Of a stretch of DNA of 64,000 nt, positions 25,591 through 36,227 are shown piece by piece (the first letter of the stretch is position 1; each line of letters begins with the position of its first letter). The translations under genes were made by a program, and so were the position numbers. Source of the DNA: Hirsutella rhossiliensis (Eukaryota > Ascomycota > Sordariomycetes > Hypocreales > Ophiocordycipitaceae); assembly GCF_020360975.1 (NCBI RefSeq), contig NW_025408676.1, positions 1,426,001 to 1,490,000 of the forward strand, written 5' to 3'. The notes under the pieces were generated by a model. It saw only the letters and a list, made by a program, of their open reading frames with translations, searched no databases and was not told where the DNA came from.

Positions 25591-28500
25591 ATGGCCGACG
25601 CTCCTGCAGACGCAAGCTCAATTCATGGACTTTGGCTCGGCACGACGCCGCCTCCCCGTGGGAGGTCAGACTCAATAGACGGCGCCCGGGCCTTCCCGCT
25701 CCTCCAGAACAGTGAACAAGCAAAGCCCAATCCTTCCGATGCCACGGGCGCGCGCAGAAGCCCTGCGCGGGGTGGAAACGACGAAGACACCACCGTGTTT
25801 GAATCCTTTATCCGCACCACGAGCCCGGACTCGGCAACCCGCATACCCTCGTGCCCGACCGCCGATCGGAACAACGACGGTGGGATACCCGACCGGCTGG
25901 TATACAAGATGCACAAGTTCAGCCTGTATGAAACTGCCAGTCGCTACTACGTTGTGGGAGTTGATGTGAGCGAGAAGAGGTACAGGATCCTCAAGATTGA
26001 CAGGGCTACCGAAGGAGCTGAGCTCAATATGACGGACGACAAGATCGTGTACAGTCTCAAGGAGATGAACCAGCTGTTGGATACCATAGACGACGGGAAT
26101 CGGGGAACCGGGGGGATCAAGCTTCGCTGCACCACTTGGGGTATTCTGGGCTTCATAAAATTCACGGGTCCCTACTACATGCTGCTCATCACCAAAAAGA
26201 GCACCGTCGCCATGGTCGGCGGCCACTACATCTATCAGGTCGAGGGCACCGAGCTGATCCCGCTCACATCCGGGCGATTCAAGTCGGATTCGAGGAACAC
26301 CGAGGAACAGAGGTTTCTGGGCATTCTCAACAACCTGGACCTGACCAGGTCATTTTACTACAGCTATTCCTACGACGTGACGCGGACTCTTCAGCACAAC
26401 ATCGCCCGGGAGCGTTCGGCAATCGCCAAGGGCATATTGTCCCCCCCGGACGAAGACCTCAACTCCATGTTCATATGGAACGACTACCTTCTTCAGCCGG
26501 CTGCCAAAGCCCTCCCCGATGCCTACGACTGGTGCCGGCCCATCATCCACGGCTACATCGACCAGGCAGGTAAGCGGGCCAGGAGGAGATGCAGCCGAAG
26601 CATGTCTGATTGTGTGCTCACGAGGACACAGCCCTCTCTATTTACGGGCGAACTGCGCACATAACCGTCATTGCACGGCGGTCACGCTATTTCGCTGGTG
26701 CCCGGTTTTTGAAGCGCGGCGCCAATGATCTAGTATGCCATCGACGAGCTCCTCTCGCCTGTCCATGTCCCCCACGCGGCGTGACGTTAAGCTGATGCGC
26801 AAACCAGGGCTACGTCGCCAACGACGTAGAGACGGAACAAATAGTGGCCGAGTCCCTGACGACGTCCTTTCACGCTCCTGGACCCCGGCTGTATTGCAGC
26901 CCTCAGTACACCTCGTACGTCCAGCACCGCGGGAGCATCCCCCTGTACTGGACCCAGGACAGCACGGGAGTCACGCCCAAACCGCCAATCGAGCTCAACC
27001 TTGTCGATCCATTCTACAGCGCTGCGGCGCTTCATTTCGACAACCTGTTCGAGCGCTATGGAGCACCAATCTACGTGGTGAACCTCATCAAGGCAAAGGA
27101 GCGGCAGCCCAGGGAATCCAAGCTACTCGAGGAGTACACGCACGCCATCGACTACCTCAACCAGTTTCTACCCCCTGCGAAGAAGATCATTCACAAAGCC
27201 TGGGACATGAGCCGAGCGTCCAAAGTGCGAGGCGGGGACGTCATCGGCAACCTGGAAGTGATTGCAGAATCCGTCTTGGGCACTACTGGGTTCTTCCAGA
27301 ACGGCGATGGCCGAACGAGCCCCATGACGGCCCAGAATGGCGTGGCTCGCACCAACTGCATCGACTGCCTGGACCGCACCAACGCTGCGCAATTCGTCAT
27401 TGGGAAGCGAGCGCTGGGTCATCAGCTGCACGCCTTGGGCATCTTGGAAGACACCTGCGTCGAGTACGACACGGATGCCGTCAATCTCTTCACCCACATG
27501 TGGCACGACCACGGAGACACAATCGCCGTGCAATACGGCGGGTCGCAGCTCGTCAACACAATGGAGACGTACCGGAAGATCAACCAGTGGACCAGCCATT
27601 CCCGCGACATGATTGAGAGCTTCAAGAGGTACTACAACAACTCGTTCCTCGACAGCCAACGTCAGGAGGCGTACAACCTGTTTTTGGGAAACTACATCTT
27701 TGCTCAGGGGCAGCCGATGCTCTGGGACCTAGCAACGGATTACTATCTCCACCATGCCGACCCCAGGGACTGGTCTGCGGCCAAACATGGCAATTACATC
27801 AACTGGTACGCGCCGTCCCACCTCGATGCCAGAACAATCCCGCTCTTGGCTCCGCTATGGGGGCCAACGGTTACCCTGCCCGTAGCCTTCTTCGACGATT
27901 ATTGGCTTGAGTATTATCGACCAGCCACGCTCTCATCTTTCCCCAAAATGTTTGCATATAAGATGAACTCGACCATCAAGTACATTCCTCTCAGGTCGAC
28001 ACAGGATGGGCGATATGACCTGAGCCCTTTCCGGGTGCGCACCGACGGCGATATCGAAGGGGACAGGAAGAAGGTCAAGAAGGAAGCCGCAAATCCTAGT
28101 CCCTCGAACTCGCCGCGGCTTCCAACCGGAGACGACGACACAAATTCGACCGCCTCTGGGCGAACGGCAGCAAGAGGCATTTCGCTGCAGCGTTGGCTAC
28201 AGCCAATGCACGACAAGGTACCGGGACTCTCGCCCAGGATCGACGAGGCGTCAGCAGACGACCTTGATCGAGACAAGGAAAACTCCACGTCGCTTGAAAA
28301 GTCCAAAGAGATGCAGTGGACATTCACAAAAGCCGTGCATGATTCTCTCAACCCGTCGGTCAAAGGCCACGAGGCGGATGACTACGAGCGATACATCCGT
28401 CACCCACAAAATCTGCCGCTCGTCGTCTCCAGCGACACGCCTCTGCATGTCGATTCTTCGGAGTACCAGGAGTACGTAAGCGGTAGCTGGCAAAACGAAG

Positions 28501-28670
28501 GGCTTGTGATGGCTGGCACCGAGGAGGCAGTAGACGTCTATGGTGACTTGTTGAAGGTTGCCGAAAATCCACTCACGGTGACAGAAGAAGACGGCCCGAA
28601 GAAGAGATATAAAGCCTATCAAAAGTGGCTTCACGGCAAGTCCTTCTTCAAGCAGCAGCCTCTGGACTAG
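25591..28670 (+). CDS. FIG4: Polyphosphoinositide phosphatase FIG4 (Sac domain)
   Basis: Removes the 5-phosphate of PtdIns(3,5)P2 on vacuolar and endosomal membranes and works with the Fab1/PIKfyve-Vac14 complex. Three exons: 25591-26569, 26632-26732, 26808-28670 (2,943 nt, 980 aa). Residues 1-~105 are low-complexity. The Sac domain follows, from [17 protein letters not shown] through [16 protein letters not shown] to the catalytic [12 protein letters not shown] with Cys544 and Arg550 (CX5R-T). The short middle exon encodes the [15 protein letters not shown] stretch, and splicing restores [17 protein letters not shown]. The C-terminal ~270 residues are partly disordered with a conserved-looking tail ([11 protein letters not shown]). 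Length fits fungal FIG4 rather than SAC1 (~600 aa with two membrane helices), and no C-terminal membrane helices are seen. Confidence 0.93.
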
Positions 28671-28739
28671 CGCGCGTGACCCAGCTGCTGGAGCCCGTCT
28701 ATTGTTTTTCGGCCAGAAAGCTCGCAATTGGCCGTATCT

Positions 28740-30567
28740 CTAGCATAAAGGCGTGTGGTGAAGAAGTGAGCGGAGCTGGGGTTCTCTTGACATAGTCTCC
28801 GAAAGCTTGTGTTGTATCTCTTCAGGCAGGCGGTCTTGCCAGATGGATTGAACCATTTTTGAGGTTAAGAGGAGTTCTTCGCGAATGCGAGCCAAATCAT
28901 CCGTTGCGGGCGTTCCGGCTGTTACCGCCTGATTGTGCGAGTTCACCCAGCATGTTGTAATAATGCGAAGAACCTGTTCCGTATGCGCGGCCTGAAGCAT
29001 TCTCGGCCAACAATTGGTCAAGAGAGCATTCAGTGCCTTGCCTGAAGCCACAATAGTCGAGGGGCGTACAGCAGCGAACGGATCCGTCATGATAGAGTCG
29101 ATGTTTTGAAGGAGGATCTATTGAAAGAAGAATCGTTAGTCTGCGATTCCTGCTTTGGGGTTGTGCCAATCGGATTACTTCAAGATGCTTGGTAGCAAAG
29201 ATGCCTAGGCGATCAACAGCGGTAGCCACATAGTGCATTAGGGTTTCGATGACAACGGCATGCGTGGACGTATTGAGGTGGCCAGCCAGGATCCCATCCC
29301 GTATGAGTCGATCTAGTAAGCGTCGCTTTCTTTGATGTCGTGGCTCCCGGTCTGCTCTCGCCAGTTGCAAAAGGACGTCGTAGGCCAGGCAAAGTGTGGT
29401 GATGCAATTTTGCGCCTCGACCGAGCTCGGGAGGGAAAGTAGTGAAGGAAAGATGGCGTCCTCGAAAAGAGCCCCCAGCCCTGTCGGGAGTAGCATCTCG
29501 GGGGGGCACATTTGCAGGAACTTGATGAGAATTTCGAGGCCATTCTCTCTTACAGAAACCTCTGGGTCCTCGATCAAAGTAAGCAGGACGGGCAGAAACA
29601 GAGGCCAATTGCCTGCGATGAGTGGTGTCTAAGGAAGTGGTTTAGCTTGTGCCGGGTGGTGTCTGGGCTCCAGCCACAGGCAAAGAGAGGCGTAACGGGA
29701 AGCTTACATCGGCATTGTCGACCGCCCAGCGAAAAACGGACACGACGAACGGGTCTTGCTCTTTCCAGCGAGGTCTCTCTAGAGACGACTGATGAGCGTC
29801 CCGAGTTTGGACTGGTCTGCCCGAGCGAAGAACCGTGCCACCTGATTGCGAGAAGATGGGACGAATGTAGGCCTGCAGCACGGGTCCAACGATGAATGGG
29901 ATAAGCTTGCCATTGGACAGGCGTGGTGCTACTAGACCAGTGGCCAGACAAGCAGACGGCTGAGTAGTCCACGGGTCATGGACATCGGTGTACGCAACAA
30001 TCAGCACGAGAGCCTGGTCGTCAAGAGAATCGAGCCCCGAGCGGGAGAGTAGCTCTAGCGCGGCTAGCACCAACTCGGCAACAAGGGCATGGGTAGCGTA
30101 ACGGTTGTCTGCGGCAGTCAGGACGTGCGGGTGAGTTCAATTCCAGAGGTCGTGGACTATTGACATACCGGTGGCTTGGCCCAGTGGCCGGGCGATGTCG
30201 AGGAGAGCTCGGACGAGGCTCAAGGCGTCCGCTGCTTGCTCCGATTCCTGGTGGAGACAAGGAGGCTGTGGCAACAGGGTCGCGACAAGCTGCAGCACTG
30301 CATCGTGGCGGCTCTATACACGCCGGAACATTAGTACACGAATTGATTACTGTAAGCAGAGCACTTGTGCTCTAAACTCTCGCTTGCATACGACATGCAT
30401 ACCCTTTCGTCTGCCGCCCTTGACAGGCCTTTTGCGGCTTCGGTGAAGCAAAGCCGCCGTGCTCCCTTTGGGGCTTCCTCGCCACCGCGGCCAGGACTTG
30501 GTGGTGCTTCCTGGACAAGACGGTGAAGACGTTCGCTGTTGGTCGGACTGAGTGCGAGCTCAAGCAT
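28740..30567 (-). CDS. TTI2: TTI2-like Tel2-interacting HEAT-repeat protein
   Basis: Subunit of the Tel2-Tti1-Tti2 cochaperone that, with Hsp90, matures PI3K-like kinases (TOR, ATM/ATR class). Five exons on the minus strand: 30567-30403, 30313-30169, 30108-29708, 29628-29179, 29117-28740 (1,539 nt, 512 aa). Helical repeat character throughout. The patterns I associate with the family are DNRYATHALVAELVLAALEL (start of exon 3), IEDPEVSVRENGLEIL (start of exon 4), GALFEDAIFPSLLSLPS, and IRDGILAGHLNTSTHAVVIE, followed by GIFATKHLE and ALNALLTNCWPRM across the last splice. No catalytic motif is present. Convergent with FIG4: the stop codons are separated by only 69 bp, so the 3' UTRs must overlap. 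Assignment rests on remembered family patterns, without alignment. Confidence 0.8.
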
Positions 30568-30995
30568 GGCCGCAGGCGACGACGAAGGGAGGAAAGGCGG
30601 TCGCGATGCCCGACCTCGATTGATTTACGTGTGTGGTTGGTTCCGTAGCCGCAGGAAGGCAGGTACAATCACTGTACGGAGTACTGTACTCCGTTCTGTA
30701 GGGAGTACTGTAGCTCGAGATCTCTAAGCGCGCGCACTAAAACCGGTCCTCGCACTTGCCTGCTCCCGCATATCGCCCGCCATAAACCAAGTACAAAGAA
30801 GCGTGATTTGTGCAGTATTACTTACCTACCTACTTATGATTCACACTTCGTAAACATCACTTATGTGTAAGTGATCACGTATTAATATATCAATATCATG
30901 CAGCTTTTATAACCAGAGATAGACTGGCACAGGATTATTGGCAGTATTTAACGCTTTATTTATTCCTTCTTATCTTAATTTTCTCTGTTTAATAT
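30568..30995. other. Intergenic: TTI2 promoter and 3' flank of the NRPS-like gene
   Basis: 428 bp. Near the TTI2 side is a CGGAGTAC palindrome (30,677-30,693) plus a further GGAGTACTG copy at about 30,702. The distal half is AT-rich with an 8-bp stem hairpin at 30,856-30,875, as expected for the 3' UTR of the minus-strand synthetase gene. No gene is seen. Confidence 0.55.
30677..30693. promoter_or_regulatory. CGGAGTAC inverted repeat upstream of TTI2
   Basis: A perfect 8-bp inverted repeat around a single base, CGGAGTAC-T-GTACTCCG, about 110 bp upstream of the TTI2 start codon, with a related GGAGTACTG a few bases on. The symmetry would suit a dimeric DNA-binding protein. Similar GGAGTA-rich words are common in fungal intergenic DNA, so a regulatory role is only a suggestion. 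Confidence 0.3.
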
Positions 30996-33900
30996 CTATA
31001 CGCTATATCGACCCGGCGTCTTGACGTCAGCATCCATGTCTACGCGTTGGCCACCGAACCTCTCGGCGGGCCAACCCTGCATGGTCCATCTCTCTTCTAC
31101 AACGTCCCCGCCCATGATCAGTGTGTGTTCTAGCAGACAACTATCGTCCTTCATCATGGCCCCGCTGAGCAACCTGCTCCCGGTACGCAGGACGCAGCGG
31201 CTACCAATTTCAAGCCTATTCAGGTCGAATTTCCCACGGGTGTTTATGTGAGCAACGACACTCGCATCGTCAACCACTACACGATCGCCCAGAGTGATCA
31301 GGTCTGGCTCCGTGAACATGAGACTGGGGCAGCCGTTGGCAAAGATTGCGCAATCTTTCCCAATCTTTGCACCGAGGGCGCGGAAGTAGAAGACTATCCA
31401 GCTGGTCCCAGTCAAGAGACCGAGGACCCCCTGGCCGCGAAAACATTGTCTCCGAAGCCTTTCAATGCTCAGGAAGAGCTGCCACCGCTGACAATATGAC
31501 GATTTGTCCCAATCGTAATTGCCCGGCTGTCGTCGGCCAAGGAGAGCCCACTTGGCCGCTATCACGATGGCCAAGGCGAGCACAGCTTGTATCGTCGTGA
31601 GAATGGCCATGGCCAAAGAACACAGGCAGAAGAGAAAGAAGGCCTGTGCCCCAATGTTGTTTCTGCGGTCGACCAAGTGATTCATCATTGCATCCACCAC
31701 CTGAATAGATGAAACACTCGAAACATTCCAGTAGAAGGCGGTGAACACAGCCATGAATGTGGAATAGCAGAAGATCGAGAACGGTCCAAGCACGCGATAC
31801 GGGGCGAGCTTCATGTAGAAGGCGCGTCCAAAGGGCGAACCGGTTTCAGAAACGGGCGGATCCTCATTGTCGTCCGAGTCGCTGTCAGATGAGGAGTATG
31901 GGTCCGGGTTCTTCTCGCGTCGTGCTTGTCGCGAGTATTTTCGCGTCTCAGTCAAAGTATCATCGCTGCTCATGTGTTGAATCCGCGCTCGCATCGGCTC
32001 CTTTGGGGGCATCGGGCCATCCCCAGTGAGCGTCACATCGCTGCCCATGGGGTTGAAGCATGTGCGACGATGCTTCTCGTTTAGTCGGTCGCGGCCCGTG
32101 GTAAGGCACACGGCGTCGCCGCCCTTGGAGCCGACGAAGGTACCACCTGCGTCATAACTCTTGCCTCTTCGGGTCAAAGAACCAGAGCCCATCGTCGCTT
32201 CCTCGCCGATGATGACGCCGGGGAGCAGGCAGACGCGGTCGGCGATCATGGCGTGGTCACCAATGGTGATTCTCTCAGACCCCGTACCGTCCGATGTGAC
32301 CAGGTGAGCTCGGGAGCCAAAGACGACGTCATTGCCGACATCGAGCAGGTGGTAGTCGCCAACGCTTGGGCCTGTGCCGGGCCAATACACGCGCCTGCCA
32401 ATTTTGCTTCCCAGCATGCGAAAGGCGACGGACGTCGCTTCGTAGTGTTGTCCAAAAAGAGCAGTTAGCTCGTGGAGCTTGCGGACAGGCATCAGCCTCC
32501 TAATCAAATCCACTCGCCACGCCGCGATTGCGCTGTGACTCATCGAAGAGCTGGGTCCAAGCTCGCCGAACAAGACATCCAGGACGACCTTGACGAGAAC
32601 CGTGAAGGCGAACATGATGAATGGGGCGAAGAAGGTTCTCAGTATGAGTGCGAGGTAGTGGTAGGCAACCCGCTCTGCGGCGGCGAACCAGTCGAGGACG
32701 TCTCTCAGGGGTGTGTCGTGATCGTGAGGCTGCTTGAGCACCATGCCCATAAGCCCTCCGGCCCAGGGCAAGAGTGCCAAAACCCAAGCCACCAGGGCCA
32801 AGGGCATGGTGAGTAAGAGTGTCAAGAGCCAATGTGGCTTCGCGTGCCCGACAAGAGAAAGACCGCGGTTGGCCTCCTCGGCGTCCTCCATCTCCCAGCT
32901 GGACGAGTTCGGGCCAATGCAGGTGTTTGGCGGAATGCGCGACCCGGCTGCGACAATCGACGAGATCCCGACAGAGCTGTTCTCGCCCACGACAATCTTG
33001 CCCAGGTACATGGTTGTGTTACCTTCAGCGGCAAACGGTCGACATATACAGCGTGTCAGCACGGCTCCATCTCGTATGTCCAACAGATCCCATTCGCCCA
33101 GCGCGGCTCCGGCAAGCTTAACATTTTTGCCAACACGAGCACCCATCAGGCGGCAGTATATCCGTGTGGTGCTTTCACTCACGCCAAATAAACCCATGCC
33201 GCAAATGCTTTCGATCTTCTGCACCATCCACCAACGTGAATGATACCAACCCCACATGGGATATAGACCTTCGCGATAGCGGCCGATGATGATCCACTTG
33301 GCGGCGATTCCTGCGAAGGGGGCAATGCATCGGACGATGAGCCGCGCCAGAGTTATGCTCAACAACACGTTGACAAAACGGCCAGGCACAGATGCGTGTG
33401 TAGACCAGTTCTGAGTGTAACTGAGAGCCAGGACAAACAGTGTCCACTGGAAAGCTCGCCGCAATGGATATACAACTACCAGTGGTAGCAGCTGCAGGGC
33501 CATCAGCAGGGGGTTTGTCGAGCTGTTCGTCGTCGTACAACCGACGATGCGGCCGTCGCAGTAATCGTTCGGACCCGCTGCAGCGACTTTGTCGATGTAC
33601 GCCGAGATGGCTTGGACCGTGCCCTGATTGAATACGATGCTGATCGGCAGCTGCACATTGAAAGTGGACCGGAGAGCCGACAGCAAACGGCCGGCTCGCA
33701 AGGAATCACCGCCAAGACTGAAGAAATCGACGTCGGCCGGGATATCTGTTGGGTGCCGGGATAAAACATCTGCGAACACCTTGACAACCCTGCCATCCGT
33801 GGTCTCATCAAGCTTGTGCAGCGTTGCGCCCAGTAGCGAATCCAGGGTTTGCCGAAGCTCAGTCTCATCGACATCCCCGTGCTTGTCCGCGGGCATCGGG

Positions 33901-36227
33901 TCCGGCAAAACGTGAAACTGCTGGGGCGACATATAGTTGTGTAAAGAAGCGCATAATTGCTTCTGCAGCTCAGTGGCAGCCCGGGGCTGCGGTTTAGGAG
34001 AAGTCGTCTTGGCCGGAGCCAATATTACATCAAACACATCGTCCGTGGGGTATTTGTGGCAGTGAAACCTGAGATTCGATGGCACTATACTGCTCAACGC
34101 TTGCGACACAAGCACATAGTCGATTGAACACGGTGATGACTGGATGGGGACCGACAGTGCCGAGTCTGCTGGCGGGCAAGAGGCCTGCCAATGCCTTCGC
34201 AGGTAGGGCATGTCGTCTTCCATTTCTGGAAGGCCAAGCCGTTGGGCGAGTTTGATGCGTAAGACCTTGTTATTCCTCTTCGGCAGATCGTCCATGTAGG
34301 CAATGAGTACAGGCCACTTAGCTTGCTGGAGTGACGACCGTAGCGCGCTGTGCAATGCTTTCAAATCGACCCGAGGCGTATTGGCAGGTGTGACCAGGGC
34401 CACGGCCACGACCTCCTGCAGGACGCTGTGAGAAGCGGAAAAGGCGAGGGCCTGGCTTACGCGGCCGCGAATAGGAGTGTCGGTCATGGTGGCCGTCATG
34501 ATGGCGTTTTCCACCTCGAACGGCGAGATCAACTCGCCCCCGCGGTTGATTACCTCTTTACTCCTTCCGGTAATGTAAAGATAGCCGTCAGTGTCCATAA
34601 AGCCCAAGTCGCCCGTATCAAACCATCCATCAGCGTTGAATGGTCGCTTGTCAAACGAACCATCGGGGAGCAGATAGCCAGGGAAGACAGGCTCTCCCCG
34701 CACGCAAATCCGGCCGACTGTGCCGGGCGGCACTTCGGCTTCTGACTGGTCAAGTATGGTCAGCTCAGGGCCAGTGCTGATTCCCGAGGTGCCTTCACGA
34801 TCCAGTCGATAGTCGAGCGGCGGTGTTGAGATTGGCATGCATCTGGTCGTCAGTTAGCATGTTTGTGGAGGCGGGTTCGTGCCAGGGGGTATTCTCACTC
34901 TGTCATGCCATAGCTGGGGAGCACCACGCAACTGAATGTGTCACGCAACTGGCACGCCAGAGAGGGCAAAAGACCACCGGCGGCGTTACAGACCAATCTG
35001 ATTCGGCTGCGCTTCAGTGACGACGGGCGTTCCGCGGCTTGTGCCAAGATGACAGTGTGCATAGATGGTGAGGCGTAATACCACGTTGGCTGCACATCCT
35101 CAACAACGTCCCAAAACAAGCTTGCCTCGAAGGCGTTACAGCAGACGGTAGAGCCTCCCGAGAAAATTGGAGCGAATATATTCCTCACCAAGCCACCGCT
35201 GAGGAAAATGTCAAGTCAGATCGGAAACGGTCTCGTTATGCCGACTCAGCTTCACTTACACATGGTACAACGGCATCATGTTTAGGCAGATGTCTTTCGA
35301 GTCTAGGCCCCATGAGTCCATGACAAAGACTACCCCGGCAATGATCGAATGCAGCGTTAAGGGCACTACTTTTTTCGTACCCGACGTCCCGCTTGTGAAG
35401 AGAACAAGTCCCACATCATCTGCCGTGTTAGGCGCTGGACTTTCGTCTGGCGTCAACAGAACTTCCCCGCTCGGCGTCGTGAGCGCGATGCCGTCACCAC
35501 CATCCCACTCAACAAATAGAACCTTGATGTTCGCGGCCTTGACCCATGCGTCGTTGAGCTGAAGTCGCTCATAATCTGCCGCCGTGGTGAGTATGAACTG
35601 CGCGCTAGCTTGAGCCACATCGGCACGGAATTGCTCAGGGCCTGCTGCCGGATTGATAGGGGCCGAGGTGTAGTAAGTCGTCACCGCAACGCATGTCGCT
35701 GCCAGCAGCGGCCCGTTGGGCAGGGCGATGGCGACCACGGGCTTCCGAGTCGTCACAGAATTGGGCAGTCGGAATTTCTTGGCGAAATCGTGCAAGCCTT
35801 GATGGGTGATGGAATCGCCCGATTGAGGGCTTCGAAGTGCTGGATCGGTGGTCCGGCCAAGGAAGTCCGAAAAAGAGTTGTACGAGCGCTTGACTAGTCT
35901 TGACGTGCTGCTGAGCAGTGAGGAAAGCTCTCCACCTGGGCTAGACTTGATCTTTTCCGGGAGCGATTTCCACAGACGCGAGTAGCACCTGATCAGGGGC
36001 ACGGCAGGCCATGGACCCGGGATCTCGGTCAACAGAGTGTGTAGTAGGTGAAGTGGCCGGTGTGAGCGTCGAGACGGGACCGGGATAGACGATAGGATTT
36101 CGGTCTTGTCGTGGTAGTCTGACCGGATCGCTCGAAAATGGCTGCTCTGCCGCACCTCGGACGAGGGCAAGTCGTAAAGTTGCCTGAAGAGAGCCGGCAA
36201 TCTCTCCAGCGGGGTTTGCTCGTCCAT
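30996..36227 (-). CDS. Membrane NRPS-like synthetase: adenylation - carrier - three transmembrane-linked left-handed beta-helix domains
   Basis: Three exons: 36227-35260, 35198-34899, 34842-30996 (5,115 nt, 1,704 aa). Residues ~130-620 form an acyl-CoA-ligase-type adenylation domain: LFTSGTSGTKKV (~275), MMPLYHVGG across intron 1, SYGMTEC across intron 2, GWFDTGDLG (~500), GRSKEVINRGGE (~520), and NNKVLR with the catalytic-type Lys (~614). A carrier domain carries its phosphopantetheine site at DFFSLGGDSLRAG (Ser803). From ~867 on, about six hydrophobic helices alternate with three hexapeptide-repeat, acetyltransferase-like domains (GARVGKNVKL..., GSKIGRRVYW..., GAKIGKDCAI...). The first is preceded by IIGRYREGLYPMWGWYHSRWW. 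An acidic Ser/Asp linker lies near 1,420. No condensation, reductase or thioesterase domain is present. This order resembles epsilon-poly-lysine synthetase (Pls). Substrate and product are unknown. The start is the first ATG in frame; the frame is open further upstream, to 36,365. Confidence 0.85.

Noticed and set aside
32472..33243. Several + strand open frames of 100-170 codons opposite the synthetase
   Set aside because: They mirror the long minus-strand coding exon and show no domain; antisense shadows.
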